Assembly: GCF_004210215.2 (NCBI RefSeq)
Contig: NZ_CP067394.1
Location: forward strand, 186,001-250,000
Source of the DNA: Cryobacterium sp. SO1
GTDB taxonomy: Bacteria; Actinomycetota; Actinomycetes; Actinomycetales; Microbacteriaceae
Length of the DNA: 64,000 nt
Reading direction: 5' to 3'
Each line of letters starts with the position of its first letter. The stretch's first letter is position 1. Shown here in pieces: positions 17,770 to 25,022 of the stretch. The translations under genes were made by a program, and so were the position numbers. Below the pieces are notes generated by a model. It was not told the DNA's origin. It did no database searches and worked only from the letters and a program-made list of their open reading frames with translations.

Positions 17770-18240
17770 GCCGACACCAGGGCTGTGGGAATTCCGGCCT
17801 CATGCCACACCTCAACAATGGATGGCCTGTCATCGACAGCTAGCCGGACGTTGTATTGCAAAGCAATACCTCGGACCATCTCGGTCTTGACGGTTGCATC
17901 CGGACGGGTGTCATTCCGGGAGCGCATTATGAGTTCGTCGTACGGCACTCCGTGCTCGGTTAGCCAGGTGGTGGTGAGAAAAGACCACTTCTGCTCGCGT
18001 CCAGTGACGATCAGGATGGTCAACCACAAGCGTGTGCGTGGTTAATGAGCCGTATGACTTCTTCGTGCGCCGGAGAGTCGATGGAATCGGAGTGAAAGCG
18101 CTCGAAATTCGGCTTGAAACCAACTTCACTGGAGGGTGACTCGACATGACTGCGGACGTCACTAACATCGACCAGCGTGCCATCGACATCACAGATGAGC
18201 GCGTCGCTTCTTGAGAATCGTCCGAGCAGTAGAGGTTACA
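17770..18240 (-). pseudogene. Fragment of a HAD-type (polynucleotide 3'-phosphatase-like) gene
   Basis: One frame reads SRSDALICDVDGTLVDVSDV ... ERFHSDSIDSPAHEEVIRLINHAHACG and then hits TGA. Adding one T in GGTTGACC (18018-18025) continues it as LTILIVTGREQKWSFLTTTWL ... LIMRSRNDTR ... RLAVDDRPSIVEVWHEAGIPTALV. DVDGT, VTGR and DDRPS are HAD motifs I, II and IV, in the order seen in phage polynucleotide kinase/phosphatases. The frame has no start codon after the upstream TAA near 18240, so any N-terminal kinase domain is absent. The gene is both truncated and frameshifted. Its downstream end is approximate. Confidence 0.6.
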
Positions 18241-18494
18241 CATTGTGACGTTACCAAACGCCGCCACAACTGCTTGATCGGAAGCTGTTCGAATCGCATG
18301 GAATCCACAGCATCAGTCCGGGCGACGAGCAGCACTTGGCCGCACCGAAGAACGTGCTGTTTGCCTGGGCACGGCCGGGCTATGTGCGTCGTGAGAACTT
18401 TCTTTACTCATTCAAGGCCGGGCTGCGCCCGGCGGGACCGGGCTGCGGTGCGTCCGGTCCTCGCTCCGCTCCGGTCCGGGCGCTCCTCGCCGGA
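18241..18494. other. Unassigned 250-bp segment between phosphatase fragment and toxin gene
   Basis: The plus strand holds a ~60-codon open stretch (LLDRKLFESHGIHSISPGDE, later NVLFAWARPGYVRRENFLYSF) with no start codon. It is followed by a GC-rich palindrome-laden stretch (18415-18490). It may be a fragment of an unrecognised gene joined to foreign sequence. I cannot assign it. Confidence 0.3.
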
Positions 18495-18755
18495 TCACCG
18501 GTCGTAGACGTCTTTTCGATGCCCCAGAGTCAAAACGAGGATCAGCAAGATCTCGTCTTGCACGGTGTAGATGATGCGGTAGTTGCCGACGCGAACGCGC
18601 AGACCATCTCGGCCCTGTAACGCCTTGGCACCTGGAGGACGCGGATCTTCACCCAGCAGAGCGATGGCCCCTTGAATTCGCCCGCGATCTCGGGCATCGA
18701 TCTTTCGTAGCGCCCTGACCGCTGCTGGTCGGAACTCGATTCGGTACTTGCTCAC
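18495..18755 (-). CDS. relE: RelE/ParE-family toxin
   Basis: An 86-residue toxin of the RelE superfamily, whose RelE members are ribosome-dependent mRNA interferases. YRIEFRPAAVRALRKIDARDRGRIQGAI is the N-terminal strand-helix. GLRVRVGNYRIIYTVQDEILLILVLTLGHRKDVY contains the conserved Arg residues and terminal Tyr. Length is normal. The GTG overlaps the antitoxin stop by four bases, the usual antitoxin-first layout. The frame is intact. Confidence 0.9.
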   Translation of the reverse strand: MSKYRIEFRPAAVRALRKIDARDRGRIQGAIALLGEDPRPPGAKALQGRDGLRVRVGNYRIIYTVQDEILLILVLTLGHRKDVYDR

Positions 18756-19000
18756 TCCCAGCCGAGATCAATCTTGACCTGGGCCCATGGAATGTTGTCG
18801 CCCTCTTCGGACATCGCGGCGTCAAAGGCGTCTACGTCGGCGGCGTCTTCGAGCGCGTCCACCATCCGGGCATATTGCTCGGGACTGACAACGACGGCTT
18901 CAAGCTTGCCTCTTCGTTCAAGAAATACTGCTTCGCCCTGAGCTTGTTCGATCAGTTCAGGGAGCCGGCTACGGGCGTCGGTGACGCTGATTGTGGACAT
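18752..19000 (-). CDS. Phd/YefM-family antitoxin
   Basis: An 82-residue antitoxin. STISVTDARSRLPELIEQAQ is the Phd/YefM N-terminal DNA-binding fold, and EAVVVSPEQYARMVDALEDAADVDAFD leads into an acidic C-terminus that would wrap and neutralise the toxin. The ATG at 19000 is chosen because MSTISVTDAR is the canonical start. A GTG-type extension to 19015 would run into the operator. A 10-bp inverted repeat lies directly upstream, fitting autorepression by the toxin-antitoxin complex. Confidence 0.9.
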   Translation of the reverse strand: MSTISVTDARSRLPELIEQAQGEAVFLERRGKLEAVVVSPEQYARMVDALEDAADVDAFDAAMSEEGDNIPWAQVKIDLGWE

Positions 19001-19008
19001 ATTCAAAG

Positions 19009-19035
19009 TGTACATTTATGCTTCCTAAATGTACA
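19009..19035. promoter_or_regulatory. Operator palindrome of the toxin-antitoxin operon
   Basis: Perfect arms TGTACATTTA (19009-19018) and TAAATGTACA (19026-19035) are separated by seven bases, just upstream of the antitoxin ATG. Position and symmetry fit a conditional-cooperativity operator of a Phd/RelE pair. Confidence 0.75.
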
Positions 19036-19071
19036 TGTAATGGTTTGAGGAATCTCCGCGTGCGAGCGCAA

Positions 19072-19623
19072 TCATTGTGCTGGCCGATCCGGTCCAAGGT
19101 TGGCGGAGCGGCTTTCGCGAAGAATCGCGTAGACACTGCGCTCAATGAGCTTGTCGGAAAGGGCGTCTTCTACTTCTTGCCATGTGTTCTGTGATGCGGG
19201 CTCGCTGCGCCCAAACTCGGGGGCCAAAGGTGTGCCGTAGTCGAATCCGGTCAGCACGCGGACAATGTCCTTCTCCAGCAGGTCGCCCGTTGAGTACATG
19301 AGGCACAAATCATAGGGTGACGCCTTGTCTAGGTCCTGACAAGAAGGGAAGCGATGGACATTTCCGGGGTCATCGTCGACCGAGGGGCGCCGCAGGGCGG
19401 ACGCCCTTCGGGATGCATGAATGCGCGCAGCTACCCTCGATCGGATCTGCTCGACATCGGAGCCAATCGACCCGAGCCTCCCATGGGCGCGAAGCTCCTC
19501 CTCGACCTCCTGCAAGCTGGCGATATGGCCGTTGATCGAGTGCACCGTCAGAATGTCGCCGATGATGGTCTCGATCGGATCGTCCTCCACTCCGGTTCTA
19601 AGAAATGTCACTCTCTTGGTCAT
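19072..19623 (-). CDS. Hypothetical protein of the island
   Basis: A 183-residue soluble protein I do not recognise. Features are an acidic middle region predicted to be helical (ASLQEVEEELRAHG), a basic patch (RVAARIHASRRASALRRPS) and CQDLDKASPYDLCLMYSTGDLLEKDIVRVLTGFDYGTPLAPE. The last has the look of a small regulatory or element-specific domain. The ATG at 19623 is fixed by a strong AGGAAGGAG ribosome site. The frame stays open upstream, but that sequence belongs to another gene. Confidence 0.6.
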   Translation of the reverse strand: MTKRVTFLRTGVEDDPIETIIGDILTVHSINGHIASLQEVEEELRAHGRLGSIGSDVEQIRSRVAARIHASRRASALRRPSVDDDPGNVHRFPSCQDLDKASPYDLCLMYSTGDLLEKDIVRVLTGFDYGTPLAPEFGRSEPASQNTWQEVEDALSDKLIERSVYAILRESRSANLGPDRPAQ

Positions 19624-19891
19624 TGGAGTCTCCTTCCTGCTTCCCCTGTTCTTGACTCTCATCGTGCTCTTCACCTCCGACATCCTTCGCCGCAGCACCT
19701 TTAGGTTGCGGGCCCGATGAAGCGTTGGTGCAGAGTGCAACCTTGACGAGGCGGTTGCCGAATGCGCGAGCCTCGGTACCCCGATAGCTGCGTGTCCCTC
19801 CGCTCGAGATGCCGTCAGCGCCTTCCTCCAACTCGGCCCAGATCCGATACTTTTCTTGCTCTGCCGCTGAAGCCCGGAACTCGCGTCTTCA
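19598..19891 (-). pseudogene. Frameshifted small hypothetical gene
   Basis: ATG at 19891 with an upstream CAGGAG starts MSNEDA, but this frame soon becomes non-coding in character. One base over, EFRASAAEQEKYRIWAELEE, then ADGISSGGTRSYRGTEARAF, continues to a stop at 19598, overlapping the next gene's start. A single missing base near GACGCGAGT (about 19873-19877) would unite them into a ~97-residue protein with an acidic, Gln/Glu-rich tail. Family unknown. Confidence 0.5.
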
Positions 19892-19895
19892 TTAC

Positions 19896-20633
19896 TCATG
19901 TGGGCTCCTGCGTAGTCGTGAATTCCGAAACCGACCAAAACCGAAGCAACGGATCGACGGCGCACTCCTCAGCGACGACCTCGAGGTCCGGCGGAGGCAT
20001 GGAATCATCCCAATGCTCCGTTTGACCGTTCCGCGAATCAAATCGATCAGCGAACCTGCGCACCCCCGCCGTTCTCCCCAACACAGTGCCCTCAACAACC
20101 TTGGCCGCCCAGACGTTGGCAAGCTCGATGGTCTGCACGATCTCGGCACGGTTTCGGGACGTGAGTTCGCGGAGCCTCCGGGTGTCGTGACGCGTGTGAC
20201 CGACTTTATACAGGCGTTCTGAGTCGATGTGGAGGACGTAGACGACGTGGGGCTCCCACCACCGCAAGTCGACATGGTCGGACGTTGGGGAAGTCTCAAG
20301 AACCGAACGAGCGCAATCGAGCTCTCGCTGATGCATAACGTGCATCCGCTCTTCGTCGAACGCGGGTGCATAGACTTCCGCCGTGAACGTGACTCGCTCC
20401 TTGCCCGCGTCGAGAGATGCTCTCCGGTCGGCGCGCAGCCAGGAATGTGCCCAGGAGTTTCGAGGAGTTGAGCGCCACCAGGTGACGTCGCTCCAGGCTT
20501 TTCTCGGGAGCTCCGAGCAAAGGATCTCTTCGATCTCCTCGAGCGGGAGCTCCACCTATTCAGGTGGGCACGCAAGCAGGTGCTCAAACAACGGTCGATA
20601 GGCGGGAGTTACGCCCTGGGGATTCGTGCTCAT
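19896..20633 (-). pseudogene. DUF7662-like plus T5orf172/GIY-YIG-like protein with in-frame TAG
   Basis: The ATG at 20633 has GGAGGTG upstream. Twenty-five codons (YRPLFEHLLACPPE) precede a TAG at 20556-20558. The same frame then continues without interruption for 219 codons. Residues up to ~80 (LPLEEIEEIL ... WWRSTPRNSWAHSWL) resemble the DUF7662 domain. The C-terminal part HVVYVLHIDSERLYKVGHTR ... LRELTSRN resembles the T5orf172/Mug113 branch of the GIY-YIG superfamily (DNA-binding or nuclease). Either the gene is dead or it is a recently mutated allele; a downstream GTG at 20555 immediately after the TAG could restart translation. Family names are from memory. Confidence 0.6.
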
Positions 20634-20754
20634 GAGACACCTCCATTGACAGCAACTGAGACAGCAACGCCCTCACGTCCACTCAAGTATGAGCGGCACC
20701 CACCGACACCGCATCCCTTGATATCAGCGCTCGGTGGACTGTGGCGGACCGTCC

Positions 20755-20805
20755 GCATCTGACTACGGATCAGAAGGTTGGGGGTTCGAATCCATTCGGG
20801 CGCAC
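20755..20805. other. attR: right attachment repeat (partial tRNA-Arg copy)
   Basis: A copy of the 3' half of tRNA-Arg(ACG), with one mismatch (A at 20794) in the T stem. It has no acceptor 5' half, so it is not a tRNA gene. The original tRNA terminator follows at 20832. Confidence 0.85.
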
Positions 20806-20831
20806 AGCGTATTGAAGCAGTACAGGAGAAG

Positions 20832-20857
20832 GAGTGCCGGGTAACCGGCACTCTTTT
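20832..20857 (+). terminator. Intrinsic terminator (original tRNA-Arg terminator)
   Basis: GAGTGCCGG (20832-20840) and CCGGCACTC (20845-20852) form a perfect 9-bp stem with loop GTAA, followed by TTTTT. Confidence 0.9.
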
Positions 20858-20860
20858 TCT

Positions 20861-20899
20861 GTATTCAGGCCGTGTATTCCGGCCGTGTATTCCGGCCGT
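20861..20899. repeat. 13-bp tandem repeat, three copies
   Basis: GTATTCAGGCCGT, GTATTCCGGCCGT and GTATTCCGGCCGT are perfectly tandem, just downstream of the terminator and 15 bases before the glutaminase start region. Confidence 0.85.
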
Positions 20900-20913
20900 G
20901 ACAGGATGGGCGG

Positions 20914-21852
20914 ATGAGCCGCTCCTGCGATCCCCGCACGTATAACCTCGATGTGCTGCGCGACCGGGTGCTTCCCCACGACGGGGGCACGGTGAACGAC
21001 AGCATCCCCCAGCTGGCCGCCGCCGATCCGGGTCTGTGCGGCATCGCGCTTGCGCTGCCGGACGGCACCGTCCACAGCAGCGCGCAGGCCGACGTGCCCT
21101 TCAGCGTGCAGTCGGCGGTCAAACCGTTCCTGTTCGCCCTTGCCCTGCTCGACACCGCCGGCGCCGCTTTCGATCGAATCGGCATCGAACCGACCGGTGA
21201 GGCTTTCGATGCCATCAAGCTTGAGAGCGGCACCGGCCGGCCGCCGAACCCCATGGTCAACGCCGGGGCGCTGCTCACCGCCGCACTCGTGGACGGCGGC
21301 GACGTCGACGGCCGGAACGAACGCATCCTGCGCGGGCTGTCGGCCTTCGCCGGGCGATCGCTCGAGGTCGACGAGGAGATCGCCCGCGCCGAGCACCTGC
21401 TTGGTGACCGCAACCACGCTCTCGCCCACCTCATGCGCTCGGAGGGCACCCTGCAGGTCAGCGCCGACGACGCCGTTCAGGTGTACGCCAGGGCGTGCGC
21501 CGTGCTCGTCGACGCCGAGGCCCTCGCGGTGATGGGCGCGACCCTGGCCTGCAGCGGGGTGAACCCGGTGACCGGGGAACGGGTGGTGCCGGCCCGGATC
21601 GCCCGCGACGTCGTCTCGGTGATGGCCACCTGTGGCGTCTACGACGGATCCGGCCGATGGATGCAGAGCGTCGGCATCCCCGCGAAGTCGAGCGTCTCCG
21701 GCGCCATCGTGCTGGCCGCACCCGGCCGGCTCGGCGCCGCCGTGGTCAGCCCGCCCCTCGACGCGCAGGGCACCAGCGTGCGCGGACGCCTGGCGAGCGA
21801 CCAATTGAGCGACGACCTCGGCCTGCACGCCTTCGGGTCCACGCCGGACTGA
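20914..21852 (+). CDS. glsA: Glutaminase A
   Basis: A 312-residue serine-dependent glutaminase that hydrolyses glutamine to glutamate and ammonia. Family hallmarks are GIALALPDG, the catalytic Ser-x-x-Lys in FSVQSAVKPF, LESGTGRPPNPMVNAGAL, RNHALAHLM and GIPAKSSVSGAIVLAAPGRLG. It is cytoplasmic. CAGGAT lies six bases before the ATG, suggesting a leaderless start. It is the first host gene after the island, and transcription is insulated by the terminator at 20832. Confidence 0.95.
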   Translation: MSRSCDPRTYNLDVLRDRVLPHDGGTVNDSIPQLAAADPGLCGIALALPDGTVHSSAQADVPFSVQSAVKPFLFALALLDTAGAAFDRIGIEPTGEAFDAIKLESGTGRPPNPMVNAGALLTAALVDGGDVDGRNERILRGLSAFAGRSLEVDEEIARAEHLLGDRNHALAHLMRSEGTLQVSADDAVQVYARACAVLVDAEALAVMGATLACSGVNPVTGERVVPARIARDVVSVMATCGVYDGSGRWMQSVGIPAKSSVSGAIVLAAPGRLGAAVVSPPLDAQGTSVRGRLASDQLSDDLGLHAFGSTPD

Positions 21853-21877
21853 TCACCGCCGGCCGGCGGCGCGCTGG

Positions 21878-22462
21878 CTAGCCGCGCCGGTGCGTGAGTT
21901 CGCCGAGCACGCCCGCCAGGCGCCGCGCGAACTGCGGCGGCACGTTCTCCGGCAGCGCAGCCACCGGCCACCAGGCCACATCGTCGCTCTCGTCACTGGC
22001 CACTGCGGCGGCCTCCGGTCGGGCGATCGCCGCGAAGCCCACGTCCCAGTGGGAGCGGCAGCTGAACCCGCCGCCCAAGGAGTGCCGGTCCAGATCCAGG
22101 ATGCCGCCGCCGACCGGAACGAGGTCGTCGATGCCGCATTCCTCCCGGGCCTCCCTCAGCGCGGTGTCGGCCACGGAGGCATCGACCGGCTCGACGTGCC
22201 CGCCCAGCTGCACCCAGAACCGGCCCTTCTTGTGGAAGCACAGCAGCACCTGGGCCAGGTCGGGGGTGAAGACGAAGCAACTTCCGGTCACGTGCTCCGG
22301 GCCGCCGTGGCATTCCAGGGCCGCCGCGGGGGAGGCGAGAACGAACTCGAAGTACTCGTCCCGCAGCACGGCCTGCCCCGGGTCCAGCGGCAGCCAGGCG
22401 CGGAGGCGGTCGATCAGGTCGGCGGAGCGGGCGGCGGGGGAGCGAATTGCGGGATCGGGCAT
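21878..22462 (-). CDS. NUDIX hydrolase
   Basis: A 194-residue NUDIX-fold pyrophosphohydrolase. The Nudix box is GGHVEPVDASVADTALREAREECGI, with the metal-binding REAREE core. Upstream text (LLCFHKKGRFWVQLGGH) is the usual entry to the box. The substrate (a nucleoside diphosphate derivative) is unknown. TACCCT lies five bases before the ATG, another near-leaderless arrangement. It is convergent with glsA. Confidence 0.9.
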   Translation of the reverse strand: MPDPAIRSPAARSADLIDRLRAWLPLDPGQAVLRDEYFEFVLASPAAALECHGGPEHVTGSCFVFTPDLAQVLLCFHKKGRFWVQLGGHVEPVDASVADTALREAREECGIDDLVPVGGGILDLDRHSLGGGFSCRSHWDVGFAAIARPEAAAVASDESDDVAWWPVAALPENVPPQFARRLAGVLGELTHRRG

Positions 22463-22482
22463 ACCTGAGGGTAGCCGCCGGC

Positions 22483-22552
22483 TACTGTTATCCGTCCGGA
22501 CAAGTGCACCCGGTGCGCCGGGTGCACATGTCCGCAGCGGGACCAGTTGTGC
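22483..22552. repeat. Intergenic palindromic element, copy 1
   Basis: Core CCGGACAAGTGCACCCGG / CCGGGTGCACATGTCCG forms a hairpin around TGCG. The same GGACAA ... CCCGG-NNNN-CCGGG ... TGTCC plan recurs near 51971-52011 and 55438-55477. Here it lies between the NUDIX and DUF1918 genes. Confidence 0.7.
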
Positions 22553-22555
22553 CGG

Positions 22556-22750
22556 TCAGCGGGCGTGCTCGACGACGAAGTCGGTGCCGGGGAAGACCAG
22601 GGTCTCGTGACCGTCGTCGAAGGAGACCAGATAGGGCGGTTCACCCTCGGGGCCCCGCACCTCGCGGATGGTGCCGTGCCGGTCGGGCGTCGAATCGGTC
22701 TTACCCCGGATGATGATCCGGTCGTTCTCTGCTGCGCGCATAACGCTCAC
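22556..22750 (-). CDS. DUF1918 domain protein
   Basis: A 64-residue protein of the small actinobacterial DUF1918 family, predicted to be a single SH3-like beta barrel. Conserved text: AAENDRIIIRGKTD, DRHGTIREVRGPEGEPPYLVSFDDGHETLVFPG. No activity is known. RBS GGAGGTGAG lies upstream of the ATG. A half-match to a DtxR/IdeR iron box (AGCTAACCTTA, 22844-22854) lies ~95 bp upstream. Confidence 0.88.
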   Translation of the reverse strand: MSVMRAAENDRIIIRGKTDSTPDRHGTIREVRGPEGEPPYLVSFDDGHETLVFPGTDFVVEHAR

Positions 22751-22988
22751 CTCCTGTCGGGCAGGCTACGCCCGCGGTCGCCGCCTGCACAGGGGCAGCG
22801 CCGGTCGACCAGTGGGCGCCGGGCCGCCGTGAGCACAAAACTGAGCTAACCTTAGTTTCGTCGTGCGCACGACACCTGACTCTCAGCCAGGCAACGTTCG
22901 GGTCGTCTGGCCGAGAAGGCAGTCCTGCAAGGGAGTGCCACGGCGGGGTGAGGGGTAGGGCCCTTACCTCGCCGCCACCCGGGACGGC

Positions 22989-23435
22989 TCAGGCCGGCTG
23001 ATCCGGGCCCAGCCGCAGCCGGTCGCACAGGGCGGTGAGCCGCAGTAGTTCCTCGTCGGTCAGGCTGTCGCCCACCCGGGTGGTGATCGAGCCCATGTGA
23101 TCCAGCGCCACCCGCCTGAACAGCGCGAAGCCGGCATCCGTCAGTTCGACGATGGCACCACGACCGTCCTCGGGGTCGGCGTGCTTGAGCACGTACCCCC
23201 GTGACGCCAGGCGGTCGACCAAGCGGCTCACGCTGGGCTGGGTGAGCAGCACATGCTTGTTCAGCTCCCGCAACCGGATGCTGCGTTCGGGCTGGCGGGA
23301 CAGGTTGAACATCACGTCGTACTCGTTGAACGAGATCTCGCGGGACGGGAAGTCTTCGGCCAGGCTGCGCATGATGGCCACCTGAGCGCGAAACAGTGAC
23401 TCCCATGCGCCGACGGCTATCGCGCGATCGACCAT
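22989..23435 (-). CDS. MarR-family transcriptional regulator
   Basis: A 148-residue winged-helix dimer of the MarR family. DVMFNLSRQPERSIRLRELNKHVLLTQPSVSRLVDRLASRGYVLKHADPEDGRGAIVELTDAG covers helix-turn-helix and wing (shown here only as landmarks: IRLRELNKHV, PSVSRLVDRL and DPEDGRGAIV). It binds palindromic DNA and is released by small ligands. Target genes are unknown; no obvious partner lies beside it. The upstream region is divergent from the lipid kinase. Confidence 0.88.
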   Translation of the reverse strand: MVDRAIAVGAWESLFRAQVAIMRSLAEDFPSREISFNEYDVMFNLSRQPERSIRLRELNKHVLLTQPSVSRLVDRLASRGYVLKHADPEDGRGAIVELTDAGFALFRRVALDHMGSITTRVGDSLTDEELLRLTALCDRLRLGPDQPA

Positions 23436-23553
23436 GTTGCCTCCTCATCGTGCCCCCGGGCATCCTGTGTTCAACAATATGGGATGGGCGCGGCATCCCG
23501 CGGCAGCATAGCCCGGTCGCTGGCGCATTTCCGCCTGCCCGGCCGGACCGTTC

Positions 23554-23559
23554 TATAGT
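23554..23559 (+). promoter_or_regulatory. -10 box of the lipid kinase promoter
   Basis: TATAGT ends six bases before the ATG at 23566, predicting a leaderless mRNA. Confidence 0.7.
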
Positions 23560-23565
23560 GCGCGT

Positions 23566-24501
23566 ATGGATGCTTCGCTGGGTCGGTCCCCGACCGTCGC
23601 CGTCATCATCAACCCGACCAAGTTCCCCGATCTCGCGGCCACAAAAGACCAGGTCACCGACGGGGCTCGCCGGTTCAACTGGCACGACCCGCTCTGGTTC
23701 GAGACGGACAAAGCGGATTCGGGCGTCGCCGCCGCACGGTCGGCGCTGGCGCAGGCCCCCGATCTGGTGTGTGTCATGGGTGGGGACGGCACGGTGCGGG
23801 CCGTCGCCAGCGTGTTGCGAGGCAGCAGGGTGCCCTGCGGCTTGCTGCCCAGCGGCACGGGCAACCTGCTCGCCCGTAACCTGGGCATCCCGGTGGACTC
23901 CTTCCCCGACGCGCTGGAGATCGCGTTCCTCGGCCAGAACCGGGCCATCGATGTGGGGCTGGCCACCTTCGATGACGGTGCAGAACGCGCCTTCATGGTG
24001 ATGGGCGGGGTGGGCTTGGATGCCGACATCATGGAGCAGACCGACGGCACCTTGAAGAAGAAGGTGGGCTGGGGTGCCTACGTCGTGGCGGGCGGCGCGA
24101 CAATGTTCCGCGCCGGGTTCGGGGTGACGCTGTCGGCCGACGGCGTTGAGCACGCCAGCGATGAATGTCTCATGGTGCTGGCCTGCAACTGCAGCTCCGT
24201 TGTGGCCAACATCGAACTCGCCACCGGCGCCAAGGTCGACGACGGCAACCTGGATTTGGTGATGCTGCGCCCGAACGCGGTGGCCGGCTGGGTGGGGGTG
24301 GCGATCGACGTCGCCACCCGGATGCGCAACGGCATGGCTTCCTTGCGCCAGTGGTCCGGCCGGGAGTTCAGGTTCGACCTCGACCGACCGGTGCTCGCCG
24401 AGATCGATGGTGACCCGGTGGGCCAGACCCGCACCGGCAGGTTCGCCGTTGACCCCGGCGGACTGCTGGTGCGCCTGCCGGTGCCCGCCCGGCTCGGCTG
24501 A
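23566..24501 (+). CDS. Diacylglycerol/lipid kinase family protein
   Basis: A 311-residue DAGK-catalytic-domain protein, related to DgkB and YegS, that phosphorylates a lipid alcohol such as diacylglycerol using ATP. VIINPTKF begins the domain. VMGGDGTVRAVASVL is the nucleotide-binding loop, LLPSGTGNLLARNLGIP follows, and VGLDADIMEQTD and AEIDGDPVG near the C-terminus complete the fold. It is the intact counterpart of the remnant at 905-1274. It shares a divergent promoter region with the MarR gene. Confidence 0.93.
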   Translation: MDASLGRSPTVAVIINPTKFPDLAATKDQVTDGARRFNWHDPLWFETDKADSGVAAARSALAQAPDLVCVMGGDGTVRAVASVLRGSRVPCGLLPSGTGNLLARNLGIPVDSFPDALEIAFLGQNRAIDVGLATFDDGAERAFMVMGGVGLDADIMEQTDGTLKKKVGWGAYVVAGGATMFRAGFGVTLSADGVEHASDECLMVLACNCSSVVANIELATGAKVDDGNLDLVMLRPNAVAGWVGVAIDVATRMRNGMASLRQWSGREFRFDLDRPVLAEIDGDPVGQTRTGRFAVDPGGLLVRLPVPARLG

Positions 24502-24504
24502 CGC

Positions 24505-25008
24505 TCAGTCCCCGGACGGAAGCTGCGCCGCCCACTTCGTGAGCAGGGACTCGAGTTGCGCGCGCTCCGGTATGGTCAGGCCGCCCAGCAGGCGCTCCTC
24601 GTTGCGCAGGTGTTCCTCGAACGCCACGTCGATCAGCACTCTGCCCTCCGGAGTGAGTGCGACGACCCGGCCCCGGCCATCCGTGTCGCTGGCCCGACGG
24701 GTTGCCAGGCCCCGCCCGACCAATCGGTCGATGCGTTTTGTCATGGCTCCCGTAGTGACCATGGTGTGCTCAGCGAGCTCGGTGGGGGTGCGTTCGAAAG
24801 GTGCTCCGGCGCGACGCAGCGTGGCCAACACATCAAAGTCGCCCTCGCTCAGGCCGTGCTGGCGGTACACGACGGTCAGTTCCTCGGTCAGTGCGGCACC
24901 GACCCGGTGGAGGCGGCCGATCACGCCCTGTGGGCCCACGTCGAGCTCGGGGCGTTCTCTGGCCCATTCCGCCTGAATGCGGCCGACACGGTCAGCAGGT
25001 TCAGTCAC
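24505..25008 (-). CDS. MarR-family regulator of the adjacent exporter
   Basis: A 167-residue MarR-family winged-helix protein. LSEGDFDVLATLRRAGAPFERTPTELAEHTMVTTGAMTKRIDRLVGRGL is the DNA-binding region (landmarks TPTELAEHT and GAMTKRIDRLV), and DGRGRVVALTPEG is the wing. It is transcribed divergently from the EamA exporter. The short intergenic region carries two copies of a perfect palindrome. Regulation of both genes by this protein is inferred from the layout. Confidence 0.9.
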   Translation of the reverse strand: MTEPADRVGRIQAEWARERPELDVGPQGVIGRLHRVGAALTEELTVVYRQHGLSEGDFDVLATLRRAGAPFERTPTELAEHTMVTTGAMTKRIDRLVGRGLATRRASDTDGRGRVVALTPEGRVLIDVAFEEHLRNEERLLGGLTIPERAQLESLLTKWAAQLPSGD

Positions 25009-25022
25009 GTCTCGAGCATATC

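Larger units (their letters stand above)
15905..20805. mobile_element. 4.9-kb integrated element in tRNA-Arg(ACG)
   Basis: The element is bounded by a 51-bp direct repeat of the tRNA 3' half (15905-15955 and 20755-20805, one mismatch). Beside the tRNA lie tyrosine integrase and excisionase genes, as expected for tRNA-targeted elements. Cargo, all on the minus strand, comprises a relE/phd toxin-antitoxin pair, a phosphatase fragment, small hypotheticals and a DUF7662/GIY-YIG-like gene. Base composition is visibly less GC-rich than the flanks. Four of the genes are broken, so the element is probably immobile now. No replication, conjugation or capsid genes are present. Confidence 0.85.

Noticed and set aside
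20755..20805. Second tRNA-Arg gene
   Set aside because: Only the 3' half is present, with a T-stem mismatch and no acceptor 5' strand; it is the attR repeat.
23461..24001. A 201-codon plus-strand frame over the lipid kinase start
   Set aside because: The neighbouring frame carries the GGDGTVR and PSGTGNLLARN motifs; this one is a shadow.
22852..24153. A 433-codon minus-strand frame across the MarR and lipid kinase region
   Set aside because: It overlaps two genes with clear motifs and shows no domain of its own.
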